From positions 86,826,321 to 86,890,320 of the forward strand of contig NC_083341.1 in NCBI RefSeq assembly GCF_019175385.1: a stretch of DNA of 64,000 nt. Reading direction: 5' to 3'. Below are positions 23,880-35,456 of the stretch, in pieces. The notes beneath the pieces were generated by a model. The model saw only the letters and a program-made list of their open reading frames with translations. It was not told the origin of the DNA and ran no database searches. How positions within the stretch are numbered: the first letter of the stretch is position 1; each line of letters begins with the position of its first letter. Made by a program: the position numbers and the translations under genes. This DNA comes from Lycium barbarum (taxonomy: Eukaryota; Streptophyta; Magnoliopsida; Solanales; Solanaceae).

Positions 23880-24850
23880 ACTCCAGACAGCATGAGTGCG
23901 ACTTCTCCTTACGTCAACCTAGTAAGTGATGATGAGTACATAGAAGCGACAAGTGAGAAAAACCGATAATGGGATGACAACATAGCCCAGCCTACTGCTA
24001 GAATGAAAGAAGCTGTCCAAACCACTAAGGCGGCCAATGAGGAAATGAAAGAAGCAGAAACTCTTCTAGCTTATGTTGAGGAACTAACTAAGCAACACCC
24101 TGCCAATCGAGTAAAGCGGGAAAGGCACCTGAAGCACCACTTGGGAGTTATGTCCCACTCAATCAACAAGAAGAGCTTCACCCCATCCTATATGGAGATG
24201 ACGAACTACTTATCCCTAATCTGAAATTCTATGGAGACCCGCGCGAATTGCAGCTAGAGGAACCTCCGGTTTCGTGCACCATTGTTTTTAAGGGCACAAG
24301 ATCACACAATTGGGGTACGCTAGTAGAATTGTCCAAATAAGAACTCTTGGAGACTTTGAGAAGTTTTGGAGTGTATGCGCAAAGCCCAAATCTACTGCTG
24401 CCATGTGCTCCTTCTGCAATTTATAGAAAATGCCTCTACCAGCGAAGTCAATCAGGCCATTCAGCCAATGAGTGTGGAGCATCGGAAAGGAAGCTTATCC
24501 AATGGATTGACCAAAGGAGAATTAGCCAGATATGGGGGCCCTACTCTTTCCTAATCCATGACTAAGGAAGGAGTCATCCAGAAAAGATATCAAAGGTTAG
24601 GTTCTAGAGGAGCAACTTCTCTAAATTTGAGGAGTCATATACCAGGATTCACTCCCTATTGTGTAGCGTGAAGAAGATAAGAGCAGTGCCACAAACCTAT
24701 GAGGGTCGCCCAGGATCTCTAAGAGAAAGGGTTTGCGCGTATCACCATGGCCGCCCTGGTCACGACATTGAGGAATGAGTGGATTTCAAGCTTGAATTGG
24801 AACGCCTCGTGAATGAAGGCCATGTTTGGATTGTCGCAGGAAGACAAGGA
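23880..24850 (+). pseudogene. Coiled-coil and gag-type finger remnant between ORF1 and gag
   Basis: A broken coding stretch. It opens with MSATSPYVNLVSDDE-like sequence and a helical Glu/Lys-rich part (24003-24130), then YGDDELLIPNLKFYGDPRELQLEEPPV (about 24190-24265). After frame changes, 24731-24830 encodes CAYHHGRPGHDIEE, a stop, then VDFKLELERLVNEGH, closely resembling the C-A-Y-H...G-H...C finger and helix of Ogre gag (here the gag copy is at about 27843-27930). The last cysteine is a TGA. It may be the C-terminal part of ORF1 or a duplicated gag tail. Function unknown. Confidence 0.55.
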
Positions 24851-24989
24851 TAGAAGATAAAGATAAAGAAGACAATGAAGACTTACTTAGTATGGTTGGG
24901 TAGAAAAAACATAGGTATCCTTTTACTGCTTTCAATAAGATAGAATATCCCTTTCCCTTTTTATGTAAACAAAACCACGCCGACCTAAT

Positions 24990-25150
24990 GTCCCGTTGAG
25001 GATACGTGGGAAGCCTACATAAGGCCTGGTCAGGGTAGAAAACTAAATTTCGAGTAGCATTGGAAAAAACCTTTTTCTGTGTATGCCTGAACTACGGATG
25101 GACCCGATTCCCTTTGGTGGGATACGTAGGCAGTCTATTTAAGACTCGGT
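24990..25150 (+). repeat. GATACGTAGG cassettes, upstream pair
   Basis: Two copies of a cassette with core (A/G)GGATACGT(G/A)GG followed by a CTCGGTC- or CTGGTC-like end (about 25000 and 25118), in non-coding DNA between ORF1 and gag. Five further copies lie after integrase (33490-34830). Confidence 0.7.
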
Positions 25151-26181
25151 CCTTTTATAATAAAAATCCAAATCCCCCTTAGTACAGGATGGGTCGAAGC
25201 AAATCAACCATGAAGACTACTTACCAAAAATCAATAGTCCCAAAAAACACGAAAAGACCAAAATATCTTTGGAATGTGAATCAGTCAAGAGTTGAAATAA
25301 AATATATGAATTTATGTGCTATAAACAGCAAACAACGTGATATCTTGTGTTTCGTGCATAAATCTAATGCTAACTTGGGAGCTTTTGAGTTGTTTTCTCT
25401 TATAGACAGGGGTTGATTCGTTGGCACCGGTTACTCGATCAAATGCTGCCGTAGCATCCTTAAACCCTCAAGAAGAAAACATTCCTGAAACTCCACCACT
25501 AAACAACAACCAAAATAGAACTGCTTTAGTCGAGGGTACCCCAACAGCTGACATAGCAGGAACGCCGTTGGAAGAGGCTGTTAGCCTGCTGATAAGGCAA
25601 TTGGCTGAAGCTAGAGAAGAAGCAGCCCGCCTGAAGGCTGAAAAGGAAAATGCTACTAATGCTGAGGCTAGAAGACGTCCACCCATTTTCCCAAATCTAG
25701 ACTTACAATTCCTGAACATTTTCTGCAAACCCAGACAGGGTCTATGTCACGACCCATCCTAGGGCCATGACAAGTGACCGAGCTTATCCTGCCCGCTGAC
25801 CCAACTTATGTTACTTGTTCTCAAATATGGCGCTCAATAGATTTTTTTTTTTTAACAAGTCTGAGAGCTGTAAATAAAATACCAAAGTCGACACGTAACT
25901 CAAAACATCTTAAAGCATGTTTACAAGTATATATATACATGATATAGGACAAGGCTTGCCAAAGAGGCTACCACCACTTCTGTACAACAAAATAATGGCC
26001 GACAAGGACAACCAGTAACCATGACACCCACGCTGTTCGCAGACTTCTAAAGAGTTTGACCTGAAAAATAGGTACACAAAATTATACCAAAACAGGAACA
26101 GCCTCCGAAGCAAATGGAGCTGTCTGACTCCCAGTGCTGACTTCCCTTAAGTAGCTGGATCGCCGAGTCGCGTCCCTGAAC

Positions 26182-26238
26182 CTGCGGGCATGAAACGCAG
26201 CCCCCCGAAGAAAAGGGGTCAGTACGGAATATGTACTG
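26182..26238 (-). other. Three-hairpin LTR module, copy 2
   Basis: On the minus strand: CAGTAC-N7-GTACTG (perfect), then CCCC-N8-GGGG, then CTGC-N11-GCAG. The middle stem has changed on both sides relative to CGTCC/GGACG in the copies at 41802 and 45524 and still pairs. Confidence 0.7.
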
Positions 26239-26429
26239 AATATGTAAAGCATCGCTGAATCATAAATCAGGAAAGTGCGACAGTAAACAAGTTTAGAAAT
26301 CAATCTGTAAGTAACCTGAAACAACATTCTGAACCAAGTCCTGTGACCTTTACCCAAATTCTAGCATGCACAATATAAATACAGCATACGCAAGTTCTAG
26401 AATATACAATTTGAATCTAGTATAACAAT

Positions 26430-26760
26430 AGTCCCTTCGGACAGCCGCTTCCGGCATAATAATAATGATGGCCCTCTTCGGGCGTGCCTGTTCTGACATA
26501 CGTCTACCCTGGCCCCTTCGGGCATGCCGGTCCTGAAATGATAATGATGATGGACCCTTCGGGCATGCCGGTTCCAACATACGTCTATCCTGGCCCTTTC
26601 GGACATGCTGGTTCCGACATAATAATAATGATGGCCCCTTCGGGCATGTCGCGTCCGGCATAATAATAATGATGGCCCCTTTGGGCATGCCACTCGTGAC
26701 ATACGGCTACCCTGGCCCCTTCGGGCATGCCACTCGCGACATAATAATAATCCTGATGTC
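26430..26760 (-). repeat. 41-44 bp tandem array, about 8 copies
   Basis: Unit core GGCCCCTTCGGGCATGCC followed by a variable part with CATAATAATAATGATG or CATACG(T/G)CTACCCT. Copies begin near 26430, 26469, 26512, 26550, 26592, 26634, 26676 and 26716. The translated array gives only repeats such as PEGA and HHYYY, so it is not coding. Confidence 0.85.
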
Positions 26761-28104
26761 CACTCAACCTAATCCTTAGCTATCAATACAAAGAAGTAAT
26801 GCTAGGGGGTGTAAACATAAATCGCAAGTGAAATGGAATAGTAAAAGCTCGCACCCCCTTCGGAGTGGTTTTGAAAATCAAACTTTATACTTTCTTTAGT
26901 ATAAAACAAATTTTTCTTGAAATCATTAATAAACCACACAGAGCCCATTTAAGAGCCTATTGTGACCAGCTGGTCGGAAATGGTGGAAATGAAGCTTTGC
27001 TCATGAGGTTGTCCAGTCGAAGTCTGTCAGGAATAGCCATGGAATGGTTTATTTCTCAAGACATCAGTCGATGGAAGAAATGGGAAAAAATGGCAAGTTC
27101 ATTCATGGAAAGTTCCGCTTCAATGTGGAAAATGTGCCAGATCGCTTCTCCTTAGAGAAAATCCGTCAGAAATCAACCGAAACCTACAGAGAATATACCA
27201 GTCGCTAGAGAGACGAGGCGGCGCGTGTGAAACCACCTATGACTGAAGCTGAGCTTGTAGGTGATTCATACGGTACCAAGAAGCTAATTTTTTTGACAAA
27301 ATGATAACTATGAAAGGGAGTTCCTTTGCAGATTTAGTCACTGTTGGGAAAGATATCGAAGATGGCCTCAAGACCGGCAGGATTGTTAGTGTACTAAACA
27401 TATCAGGTGCGTCTGGCGCCACATATGGTATAAAAAAGAGAGAAGATATAGCCTATGTTTCTAGGACTACTAGCCTAAAAAGCTAAGGAAAGGAGATAAC
27501 CCACAAAAGTCAAGATAACCAATCACCTCCACAATCTAGCCTAATGTTTGTATGCTACGCACAATCTAGCTACCAAGCTCCACAACAAACTTATCAAATA
27601 CCAGCACCTACAAACCGAGCTCCACGACCAAGTTATCGAATGCCAACACCTAATAACCAAGCTCCACAAAACCAGCCTCCCTCAGCAAACTATGAGGTAC
27701 CCCAAAAGAAACCTATGAGAGTATTCACTCATTTACCGAAATTAAGGGCTAGTTTGTTTGCCAAACTAAGAGACGCCGGCCGAATGAATATTGTTCCACC
27801 AAAACCTGCAAATCCCACGGATCGATGGTACAGGCCGCATTTCACTTGCGCCTATCAATCTAACCAAGTTGGCCATACCACCTTATATTGCATAAACTTA
27901 AGGCACAAACTACGAGATATGATTGACAATCATGAGCTTATTCTGGAACCAACACCTCCAAATGTGGACAAAAATGCTCTCCCGAAGCATGGAGGGAATC
28001 AAATTCACATGATAGAAAGAAGTAATGAATGGGAAGAGAGCCTTTCAATAATTCGCCCAGATATGGAAGGGTTGGAAAGCACCGTCGCCTCGTTGTCTTT
28101 ATAA

Positions 28105-28263
28105 GAGCGAAAAGATGTGTTAAGCCCTTTGGTAAAGAAATACGAGACATTTGTTGCAGCCAAGAAAGATCCCTTCGTGCTCAAATAACCCTCCACAGTT
28201 GCTCGAATTCCGAACGAGCCATTCATACTCAAAACATCAAGACTAGTTGAGAATGCACCCTTT
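28105..28263 (+). other. Frame-broken gag-protease linker
   Basis: Short stretch between readable gag and protease blocks. Shifted frames give RAKRCVKPFGKEIRDI and similar; no independent feature seen. Confidence 0.4.
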
Positions 28264-29397
28264 GTGATCAAACCACCGCATCTGACAATGGTCAATAAAG
28301 GAAAAGAGATAGTTGTTGTGGTTCAGGGTATGACTAGGTCTGGAACGTTTTATGCTCCAGAAGAACCTGTGCTCGAAGCGCCATGTTACCAAAACCCTCA
28401 GAAAAGACCAATCACTAAAGGCGAAGCTAAAAACTTTTGGAGGCAAATGCCAGTCAAGGATTATTCGATTGTTGAGCACCTGCATAAGACTCCTGCCAGG
28501 ATATTAGTAATGTCATTATTGCTCAGCTCGTCTCAACATCACTTAGCCTTGATGAAAGCTTTGGATGAATTCCAAGTACCCGCCGGCACTACAAGTGAAA
28601 CATTGGCCGAGATTGTAGGGTATGTTGTACAAGTGCATAGGCTATCATTTTCTGACGACGAATTACCAAGGGAGGGTAAAACCGACAATAACGCGTTGCA
28701 CATAAAAGTCAAATGTCGTGACAAAATTATCCCTCAAGTGCTAATTTATGGAGGGGCTGGGTTGAATGTATACCCTGTGATGACTTTGAAACAACTCGGG
28801 TATGATGTTGGCAAAATCCGCTAGAGTCGAACAAATGTGAAAGCTTATGATGGCGCAACCAGCGACTCAATTGGAGAAATAGACCTACACATACAAATGA
28901 GTCCCGCAGAGTTTGTAGTGGAGTTCTTCATCATGGATATCAAAACAAGCTACAACTTATTATTGGGACGACCCTGGTTACACGTCGCTGGAGTTGTAGA
29001 ATCTTCGTCGCACCAGTCTCTCAAATTCATATGGGATGATCAAGAAGTCGTGATTCATGGTAAAGGAAGTGTCCACAACTATCCGGAAAACTCCGTACCA
29101 GCCATAGAGAAGTCACCACTTGGTACTGATTTTCACACAGTTGAACTAGCCATGATAGACCGTAGGGGAGATAATGAAGATATCCCTATGCCACTGGTCT
29201 ACAAAATGGTTGCTACAACTATGATAAGGAGTGGGTTTGAACCCGGGAAAGGTCTGGAAAAGAACTTACAAGAAATCAAAGAACCAGTGAGTATTAAAAA
29301 CGGGAAATATCGGTTTGGGGTTGGATACGAGCCACGTGAGCCAGAAGAGGAAGAAGCAGAATATGGACCAAGAGGTCCCGTTGAAATGAGAAAGTAG
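28264..29397 (+). pseudogene. Ogre aspartic protease with G-patch
   Basis: Two frame blocks separated by a stop at 28822. The first ends with the protease active site region VLIYGGAGLNVYPVMTLKQLG; the catalytic aspartate position is tyrosine (28747-28749), so the enzyme would be inactive. The second (28837-29397) has the protease C-terminal half: MDIKTSYNLLLGRPWLHVAGVV. Next come MIRSGFEPGKGLEKNLQEI (about 29219-29280), a G-patch motif (glycine-rich RNA-binding segment) that Ogre proteases carry, and an acidic tail. The protease would process gag-pol; the G-patch may help RNA binding (inference). Confidence 0.85.
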
Positions 29398-29552
29398 TTC
29401 CCTCATCTATACCAGTCCTTCACAACATGCCCATTGAGTCACAACAGCAAAGATCCAGAAGAGGGTTTAAAGACGTTGTTTTGGGAAGAGGAATGCGCAA
29501 CCATCATTGAAGAATGCTTCGAAGTATTGGAGATTCGCCAGGCTAAGCTAGG
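29398..29552 (+). other. Gag-pro tail before the candidate intron
   Basis: Short frame with EEECATIIEECFEVLEIRQAKL that appears to continue the gag-pro ORF up to the candidate splice donor. Confidence 0.4.
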
Positions 29553-29873
29553 GTAAATAACAAGTTGATGGACTTCTACCCCGTTGTTCACTCTGCGGTA
29601 GAAAGAATGCTCATTTTCAGAAAAAACGACGAAAGTCGGCTTTGAGGCCCGACTTGTCGCCTTTTCATGTTTCCTTATTACGTGTTGTTTAATAACAGAA
29701 ATGGCTCGATGTTCCATTCCGAGTCAAGACCACAGTTTGCATCACTCCTTTTAAAATTTCAATGAAAACGCCTCAAAGTTTACAATAAGACGAAACCGTT
29801 TTACTTTACCTATATATATATATAACTAAAATTACTTTTACATGATTAATAATCGTGTTATTTTATTTTACAG
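29553..29873 (+). other. Candidate Ogre intron between gag-pro and pol
   Basis: A GTAAAT donor at 29553 and an acceptor TTTTATTTTACAG ending at 29873 bound 321 AT-rich bases with no continuing coding frame. ATGATTAAT at 29842-29850 could be the branch region. Ogre elements are known to carry an intron between gag-pro and RT; the exact ends are inferred. Confidence 0.55.
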
Positions 29874-31540
29874 TAATAATACAGAGGCCATAAATAATGT
29901 CATGACATGTTACAAAACAAGTAAAAACGACGACGAACAAAACAACGATCAAGAAGAAGAGATAATTTAACCAGAGGGGTTGATAGATGTCGAAGAAGAA
30001 TACGAGAATAGACCAACCCCAAACCTAGAGGAAACAGAGGCATTTAATCTAGGAAATGAGGAGTTGGTTCGGGAAACTAGAATAAGTGTGCATTTGACAG
30101 AAACTGAGAAAGAAGGGTATCGAAGTTTGTTAATAGAGTATGAAGATGTTTTCACTTGGTCATACGCCGATATGCCGGGTTTGAGTACGAACATTGTTTC
30201 CCATAGGTTGCCGATCCTCGAGGGATTCACTCTGATAAAATAGAAAATCAGGCATCCTAAGCCTAATGTCAGCATCCGAATTAAAAAAGAAGAAGTAGAG
30301 CAACAGATTCAATCGAGAGTTGTAGAGATGACACCCTACCCGACATGATTAGCGAATATAGTCCCGGTACCAAAGAAAGATGGGAAAATAAGGATCTGTG
30401 TGGACTACTGTGATCTTAACCACGCTAGCCCGAAGGATAAGTTTCAACTCCCAAACATTCACATACTCATTGACAACTACGCCAAGCATGAGGTGCAATC
30501 TTTTATGGATTGGTACACGGGCTATCATCAGCTACTGATGGATGAAGAAGATGCTCAAAAGATGGCATTCATCACACTATGGGGAGTATACCATGACGGG
30601 GTAATGCCTTTTAGTTTCAAGAATGCCGATGCTACTTATACGAGGGTGATGACCGCCATTTTTCATGATATGATGCATAGACAGATTGAGGTATATATGG
30701 ATGATGTCGTCATCAAGTCCCGAGTGGGTGAGGACCACCTTGAACATTAGAGAAAATTCTTCGATAGACTCCGCAAGTACGATTTGAAATTGAATCCTGC
30801 AAAGTGCGCATTTGGAGTGCCTGCCAAAAAATTACTAGGATTCATAGTCAGTTGTCGTGGTATTGAGTTGGATCCCACAAAGATCAAAGCAGTTCAAGAA
30901 CTCCCACTACCAAGAATAGAGAAAGAGGTCATGAGTTTCTTAGGAAGGTTGAATTACATTGGACACTTCATCGCTCAATCCACAGTAATTATAGAACCAA
31001 TTCTCAAACTCCTCAAGAAAGATGGTCCAACTAAATGGACGGAGGACTGTCAGAAAGCCTTTGACACAATGAAAAGATACCTGTCAAATCCACCCGTTTT
31101 GGTCCTGCCAAGGCTGGGAAGCCCTTTGCTGTTGTACATGTCAGTATCAGAAAATGCTTTTGGGTGCATGTTGGCACAAAATGACAAAACAGGCAAGAAA
31201 GAGAGAGCCATCTACATCAGTAAGAAGTTCACACCCTGTGAATCCAGATATTCCTTGGTAGAAAGGACTTGTTGCGCTCTGACATGGGTGTCTCAGAAAC
31301 TAAGACATTATATGGCTGCATAAACGACTCATCTGATTTCCAGAATGGACCCCCTAAGGTACATCTTTCGCCAACCAATGCCGATAGGGAAGTTGGCCAA
31401 ATGGCAAATGATATTAAGCGAGTTCGACATTCAATACGTCGCACACAAAGCAGTTAAGGGGCAAGCATTGGCAGATCTACTAGCAGGAAGCCCGGTAGAT
31501 GACAATCCCATACCTCTATGAACTTACTTCCCGGATGAAC
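29874..31540 (+). pseudogene. Ogre reverse transcriptase and RNase H
   Basis: After an acidic leader (29980-30060) comes an RT lead-in (DVFTWSYADMPGL), then KIRICVDYCDLNHASPKD, YTGYHQLLMDEEDAQKMAF and the active site YMDD (30694-30705). The thumb follows: KLNPAKCAFGV, FLGRLNYIGHFIAQ. The RNase H block (31080-31320) has LLLYMSVSENAFGCMLAQ and ERTCCALTW; the first acidic residue appears changed to serine (YMSVS). Stops at 30241, 30346, 30748 and 31321; three of the four fit TGG, CAG or similar codons. Confidence 0.9.
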
Positions 31541-31559
31541 AAATAATGACAATTGAGGG

Positions 31560-31960
31560 CAAATAAAATGAAGATGAATTAGGATAGAAAATATACTCTG
31601 ATGGAGCGGTCAACTTTAAAGGATTAGGGATTGGAGCTGTCTTAGTTTCAAACTCAGGCCAATATTATCCAGTGGCCGCCAAGTTGAACTTCAATTGCAC
31701 CAACAACATGGCTGAATACGAGGCGTGTATCTTGGGTCTACGTTTAGCCCTCGACATGGATGTCAGAGATCTTCAAGTAATTGGCAACTCAGATTTGCTG
31801 ATTCATCAAGTTCGAGGAGAATGGGCCACCAAAAACAATAAAGATCATATCGTATGTTGGACTTGTGCAAAGGTTGGAAGATCGATTCTGAGAGGTCAAG
31901 TTCAAACACATACCGAGCACCCAGAATGAGTTTGCTGATGCATTGGCAACAATATCATCC
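31560..31960 (+). pseudogene. Second (archaeal-type) RNase H of Ogre
   Basis: YSDGAVNFKGLGIGAVLVS (about 31591-31650), then NNMAEYEACILGLRLALDMDVRDLQVIGNSDLLIHQVRGEW (31699-31831) and NEFADALATISS. This is the extra RNase H domain acquired by the Tat/Ogre lineage, which removes RNA from RNA-DNA hybrids. The four acidic catalytic positions (SDG, AEYEA, NSD, DAL) look largely preserved. Stops at 31566 and 31587 and a frameshift near 31930. Confidence 0.85.
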
Positions 31961-33330
31961 ATGATTCAGCATCCCGACAGTAGATACATTGATCCTATCA
32001 AAGTTGAAATCAGAGATCAGCCAGCTCACTGTGCTTTTGTAGAAGTAGAGACTGATGGAAAAACTTGGTACGTTGACATTAAAATGTTCTTGGAGAAAGC
32101 AGAATATCCTGAAGGAATCACCATCAATCAGAAGAAGACCATCAGGAAATTGGCGAATAGTTTCTTTCTCAACAAGAATGTTCTGTACAAAAGAACCCCG
32201 AATTTGGGATTGCTTAGATGCGTTGACTCCATCAAAGCCACAAAATTGATTGAAGAAATGCATACTGGAACCTGCAGGACTCACATGAATGGGTTCGTGC
32301 TAGCAAAGAAAATCTTAAGAACAGGTTATTATTGGATGACCATGGAGAACGATTGTAGCAAATTCGTCCAGAAATGCCACAAGTGTCAAATTCATAGAGA
32401 CTAAATAAAGGTTCCTCCAACAGAACTAAATGCTATGACGTCGCCTTGTCCATTCGCCGCCTGGGGCATGGATGTCATAGGACCGATTGAGCTAGTTACG
32501 TCAAACAAACACTGTTTCATTTTGGTTGCCATAGACTACTTCACCAAGTGGGTGGAAGAGGCATCTTATGCATCAGTAACAAAGAAAGTACTCGTAGATT
32601 TTGGGCGCAATAACATCATATGCCGATTTGGTATCCCAGAATCAATCATAACAAACAACAGGGCTAATCTGAACAGCCACTTGATAAAAGATATGTGTGC
32701 GCAATTTCGAATCACTCACCGGAATTCAACCGCATACCGATCACAAATGAATGGGGCTGTGGAAGCCGCAAACAAAATCATTAAGAAGATCCTCAGGAAG
32801 ATGATTTATAACTACAAATATTTTCAAGAACAACTGCCTTATGCATTACTGGGATATTGCACTACTACTAGGACTTCAACCGGGGCCACTCCGTACCTGT
32901 TGGTGTATGGCACTGAAGCAGTAATACCAGCCGAAGTAGAAATCCCTTCACTTTGAATAATACAAGAGGCTGAGTTGGATGATGCAGAATGGATCCGCAA
33001 GAGGTATGAGCAACTAGCTTTGATAGATGAAAAGCGAATGATCACTGTTTGCCATGGTCAATTGTACCAACAAAGAATGGCGTGAGCTTTCAACAAGCAT
33101 GTGAGAACTAGGGTTTTTCAAATCGGGCAATTGGAGCTCAAACGAATATTCCCAAACCAAGAGGAATACAAACGAAAGTCAAATTGGGCAATTGGTGCTC
33201 AAATGAATATTCCCAAACCAAGAGGAATATAAAGGAAAGTTTGCACCAAACTGGCAAGGGCCCTATATGGTGCGAAATGTACCATCAGGAGGAGCCGTGG
33301 TACTTGCTGAGAAGGATGGTCAAGAGTGGC
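31961..33330 (+). pseudogene. Ogre integrase
   Basis: N-terminal zinc region HTGTCRTHMNGF...CSKFVQKCHKCQIH (32259-32397) of the H-H-C-C type, a stop at 32401, then the core. The first catalytic aspartate is in WGMDVIG (32461-32481). The second is replaced by asparagine (TNNRAN, codon 32654-32656), and the glutamate is kept (NGAVEAANK). C-terminal part YCTTTRTSTGATPYLLVYG. The SH3-like tail is disrupted by a 61-bp tandem duplication at 33118-33239. It would insert the cDNA into chromosomes in an intact element. Confidence 0.88.
33118..33239 (+). repeat. 61-bp tandem duplication in the integrase tail
   Basis: The segment starting TCAAATCGGGCAATTGG is repeated from 33179 (TCAAATTGGGCAATTGG) with few changes. 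A 61-base unit shifts the frame. Confidence 0.85.
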
Positions 33331-34948
33331 CATGAGCAATAAATTCGGATGCCATCAAGAGATACTACGTATGAAGAAGAAGACGACTACGAAGATTCAG
33401 AGTTTTTACAGTTTATGTTGCTTTAATTGCGTTTCATTTGCTTGTAATTTTGCTTTTTGTTTTTGTTTGAAAAAACAAATCCAAAAACATGGACGAACTA
33501 CACGAGGACCTAATTCCCTATACTTCTAAGGGGATACGTAGGCGCTTTTCCAAGCTCAATCACTTTAACCCACAAATCCAAAATCTTGTACTTCAAACTA
33601 CGTTATGACCTGATTCCCATTTGGGATACGTAGGCGCTCTTTGAGTTCGGTCTCACCAACAAATTCTGATATATTTATCCCGAACTACATTTCGACCTGA
33701 TTCCCGAAACCGGATACATAGGCTCTCTCCCGAGCTCGGTCATTCCAAACAAAATACCCAAGAAACCTTAGAAAACCTCAGAATTGATCTAGCAAGAGAA
33801 AGATAAAGGTAACCCCACAAGAAAACTGGCAGGATTTTTGAGAGGACCTCAAAAATTCTTAAAATATATTAGTTCAAAGGAACGAACTGATTAGAACTTC
33901 TTACTGGGGCAGAATTTTTGAGAAAAATGATGTGAGTCCAAATTTTCAAGGGTGGCGGATGTCATAAGAAAAAAAAATGACCCCGCACTTGAAAACATGG
34001 TTTTCATTAGTAGCATCTTGCTTACAAAAACGACAACCGTACTAGGGTGTGTAGGTTTCGCAAAAATGTGGTATAGCCCAACCCTGATTCCAACGGAAGT
34101 TATCATTGAACAAAGAAAACATCTGAAAATGACGGAAAAAGAGCCAGTCAAAGTATCATGATTATTATCCAGAGTAGATTATTTTTTCGAAAAATACACA
34201 AAAAACACACATTTACAGGAGAAAAGAAAGAAGACGGACAAGCATTGGCAAAAAAACGGACATAATATTGGAGGATGACTACAATGACAACAAAATGGCA
34301 AAATGCCACTCAGGTATGACTACATTAAAATCAAGATTTTCAAAAAGACTAACACGGAGGACTCAGTATTTGGAAACGAGCTAAAGGCTGCCGCAATGAA
34401 AGCAAAAGCCGGATTCAAAACATGCGGAGCAAACGTGGAACTTTTCTTGGGCAACCAGTCAAAAATCGTGTACGAGAGTCAAGTTTTATACACCTAGATT
34501 GAAAAAACACTTCAAGAAACTGCACTCATAAATCTTTTGAAAATCGCTTCCGGTCGGGTTTTTCACCGGAAACAGGCAAAGGGACTCCCACATAAAGGGA
34601 TATTCCTTTTCGGGCTATCGAGTCGAAATACAATTGGCCTGATTCCCAAAGTCAGGGATATGTAGGCTACTCAAAATTCGAGCCATATTCCTATAATTGT
34701 CTCGAGACACCTCGAGGTAGTTTAAAGAAAAATCTTATTTTTCATAGTCCTCATAGAGTCAGAACTACAAACGACCTGAATTCTCATGTAGCCTGAGATA
34801 TGTAGGAAGCCCAGAAACCGGGGTCCGGCCATACTTTTGAAATTTTGCGCAAAAGAAGGCTATAATTTCTTTTATTCGGTGGAAATTAGGTTTGTCAAAT
34901 TCACAGCCCAAAGATGGCCTTGCCATGCTCGAACTCCGAAGGGGCAAT
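33331..34948 (+). repeat. Ogre 3' untranslated region with GATACGTAGG cassettes
   Basis: No convincing coding. Five cassettes share the pattern GACCTGATTCCC, a short spacer, GGGATACGTAGGC and an end like GAGTTCGGTC: cores at about 33532, 33619, 33710, 34644 and 34797, the last ones weaker. The pair TCCC/GGGA could form a short stem. The region ends with a purine-rich CGAAGGGGCAAT (34938-34948), the probable polypurine tract just before the 3' LTR. Confidence 0.7.
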
Positions 34949-35456
34949 TTTTGACACCTAATTTTCACCTCATAAAATGTGTATTTTAATTATCAAAATT
35001 CCCGAGTCAAAGACAGAGCAAGGATGCACCTTCAAAATTAAAATTTCAAAATCCCGAGTAAATTGCAAAAAAATGACATTTAATTAATTATTCTGTGAAA
35101 ATTGACAATTACAAGAAACTACGAGTTATTTACTTTCACAAGCGTGATTTGAAAAGAAGATACATATCCCGCTCCGTTAATTAAAAATGACATATGAATT
35201 AGGCTCATTTTGACCGCATTTTTTCACATTTTAAAATATTGCTCGGAAGTATATCAATATTGGGCTCGTTTGAAGCTCGTATTTTAAAACGACGTATTAT
35301 AATTTTTATTTCGTCAAAATATTATTTTACGAGGGGCGTATTAGACTAATTAACCTAAAACTATATAAAAACTATGCTACATTTTTATAAAGAATAAGAA
35401 GGGAATTTTATCCATTTGTACCTTTGTTGGTACAACTTGGATAAGGTCTTTTTGGG

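Larger units (their letters stand above)
25746..26925 (-). mobile_element. LTR fragment inserted in Ogre gag
   Basis: Starts TGTCACGACCCATCC at 25746 inside gag and reads on the minus strand. It carries a tandem array (26430-26760) and the three-hairpin module (26182-26238) found in the other Gypsy LTRs. The right border is not clear: gag resumes near 26926, and no GTCTA duplication of the left flank is seen, so the U3 end is probably deleted. An inverted repeat TTTATACT-N6-AGTATAAA lies at 26884-26905. Confidence 0.75.
25421..28104 (+). pseudogene. Ogre gag, interrupted
   Basis: Capsid gene. It starts with a TTG where relatives have ATG (APVTRSNAAV follows), then a coiled-coil (LIRQLAEAREEAARLKAEKE, about residues 50-70). 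It is cut at 25745 by a foreign LTR fragment and resumes at about 26926 with HLRAYCDQLVGNGGNEALLMRL and AMEWFISQDISRWKKW, the capsid core. A frameshift near 27115 and a TAG at a likely tryptophan (27207) follow. The Pro/Gln-rich linker (27544-27720) leads to FTHLPKLRASLFAKLRDAG and a CAYQSNQVGHTTLYC finger (27843-27890), ending near 28104. Nucleic-acid binding by the finger is inferred from family knowledge. Confidence 0.87.

Noticed and set aside
26430..26760. Regular repeats with variable parts, possible CRISPR-like array
   Set aside because: Plant retrotransposon context, degenerate contiguous units and no unique spacers; an ordinary tandem array.
26350..26767. Open frames of 60-112 codons on the minus strand with PEGA- and HHYYY-like repeats
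   Set aside because: They arise from the 41-44 bp tandem array in an LTR; every frame repeats the same unit, with no domain or start context.
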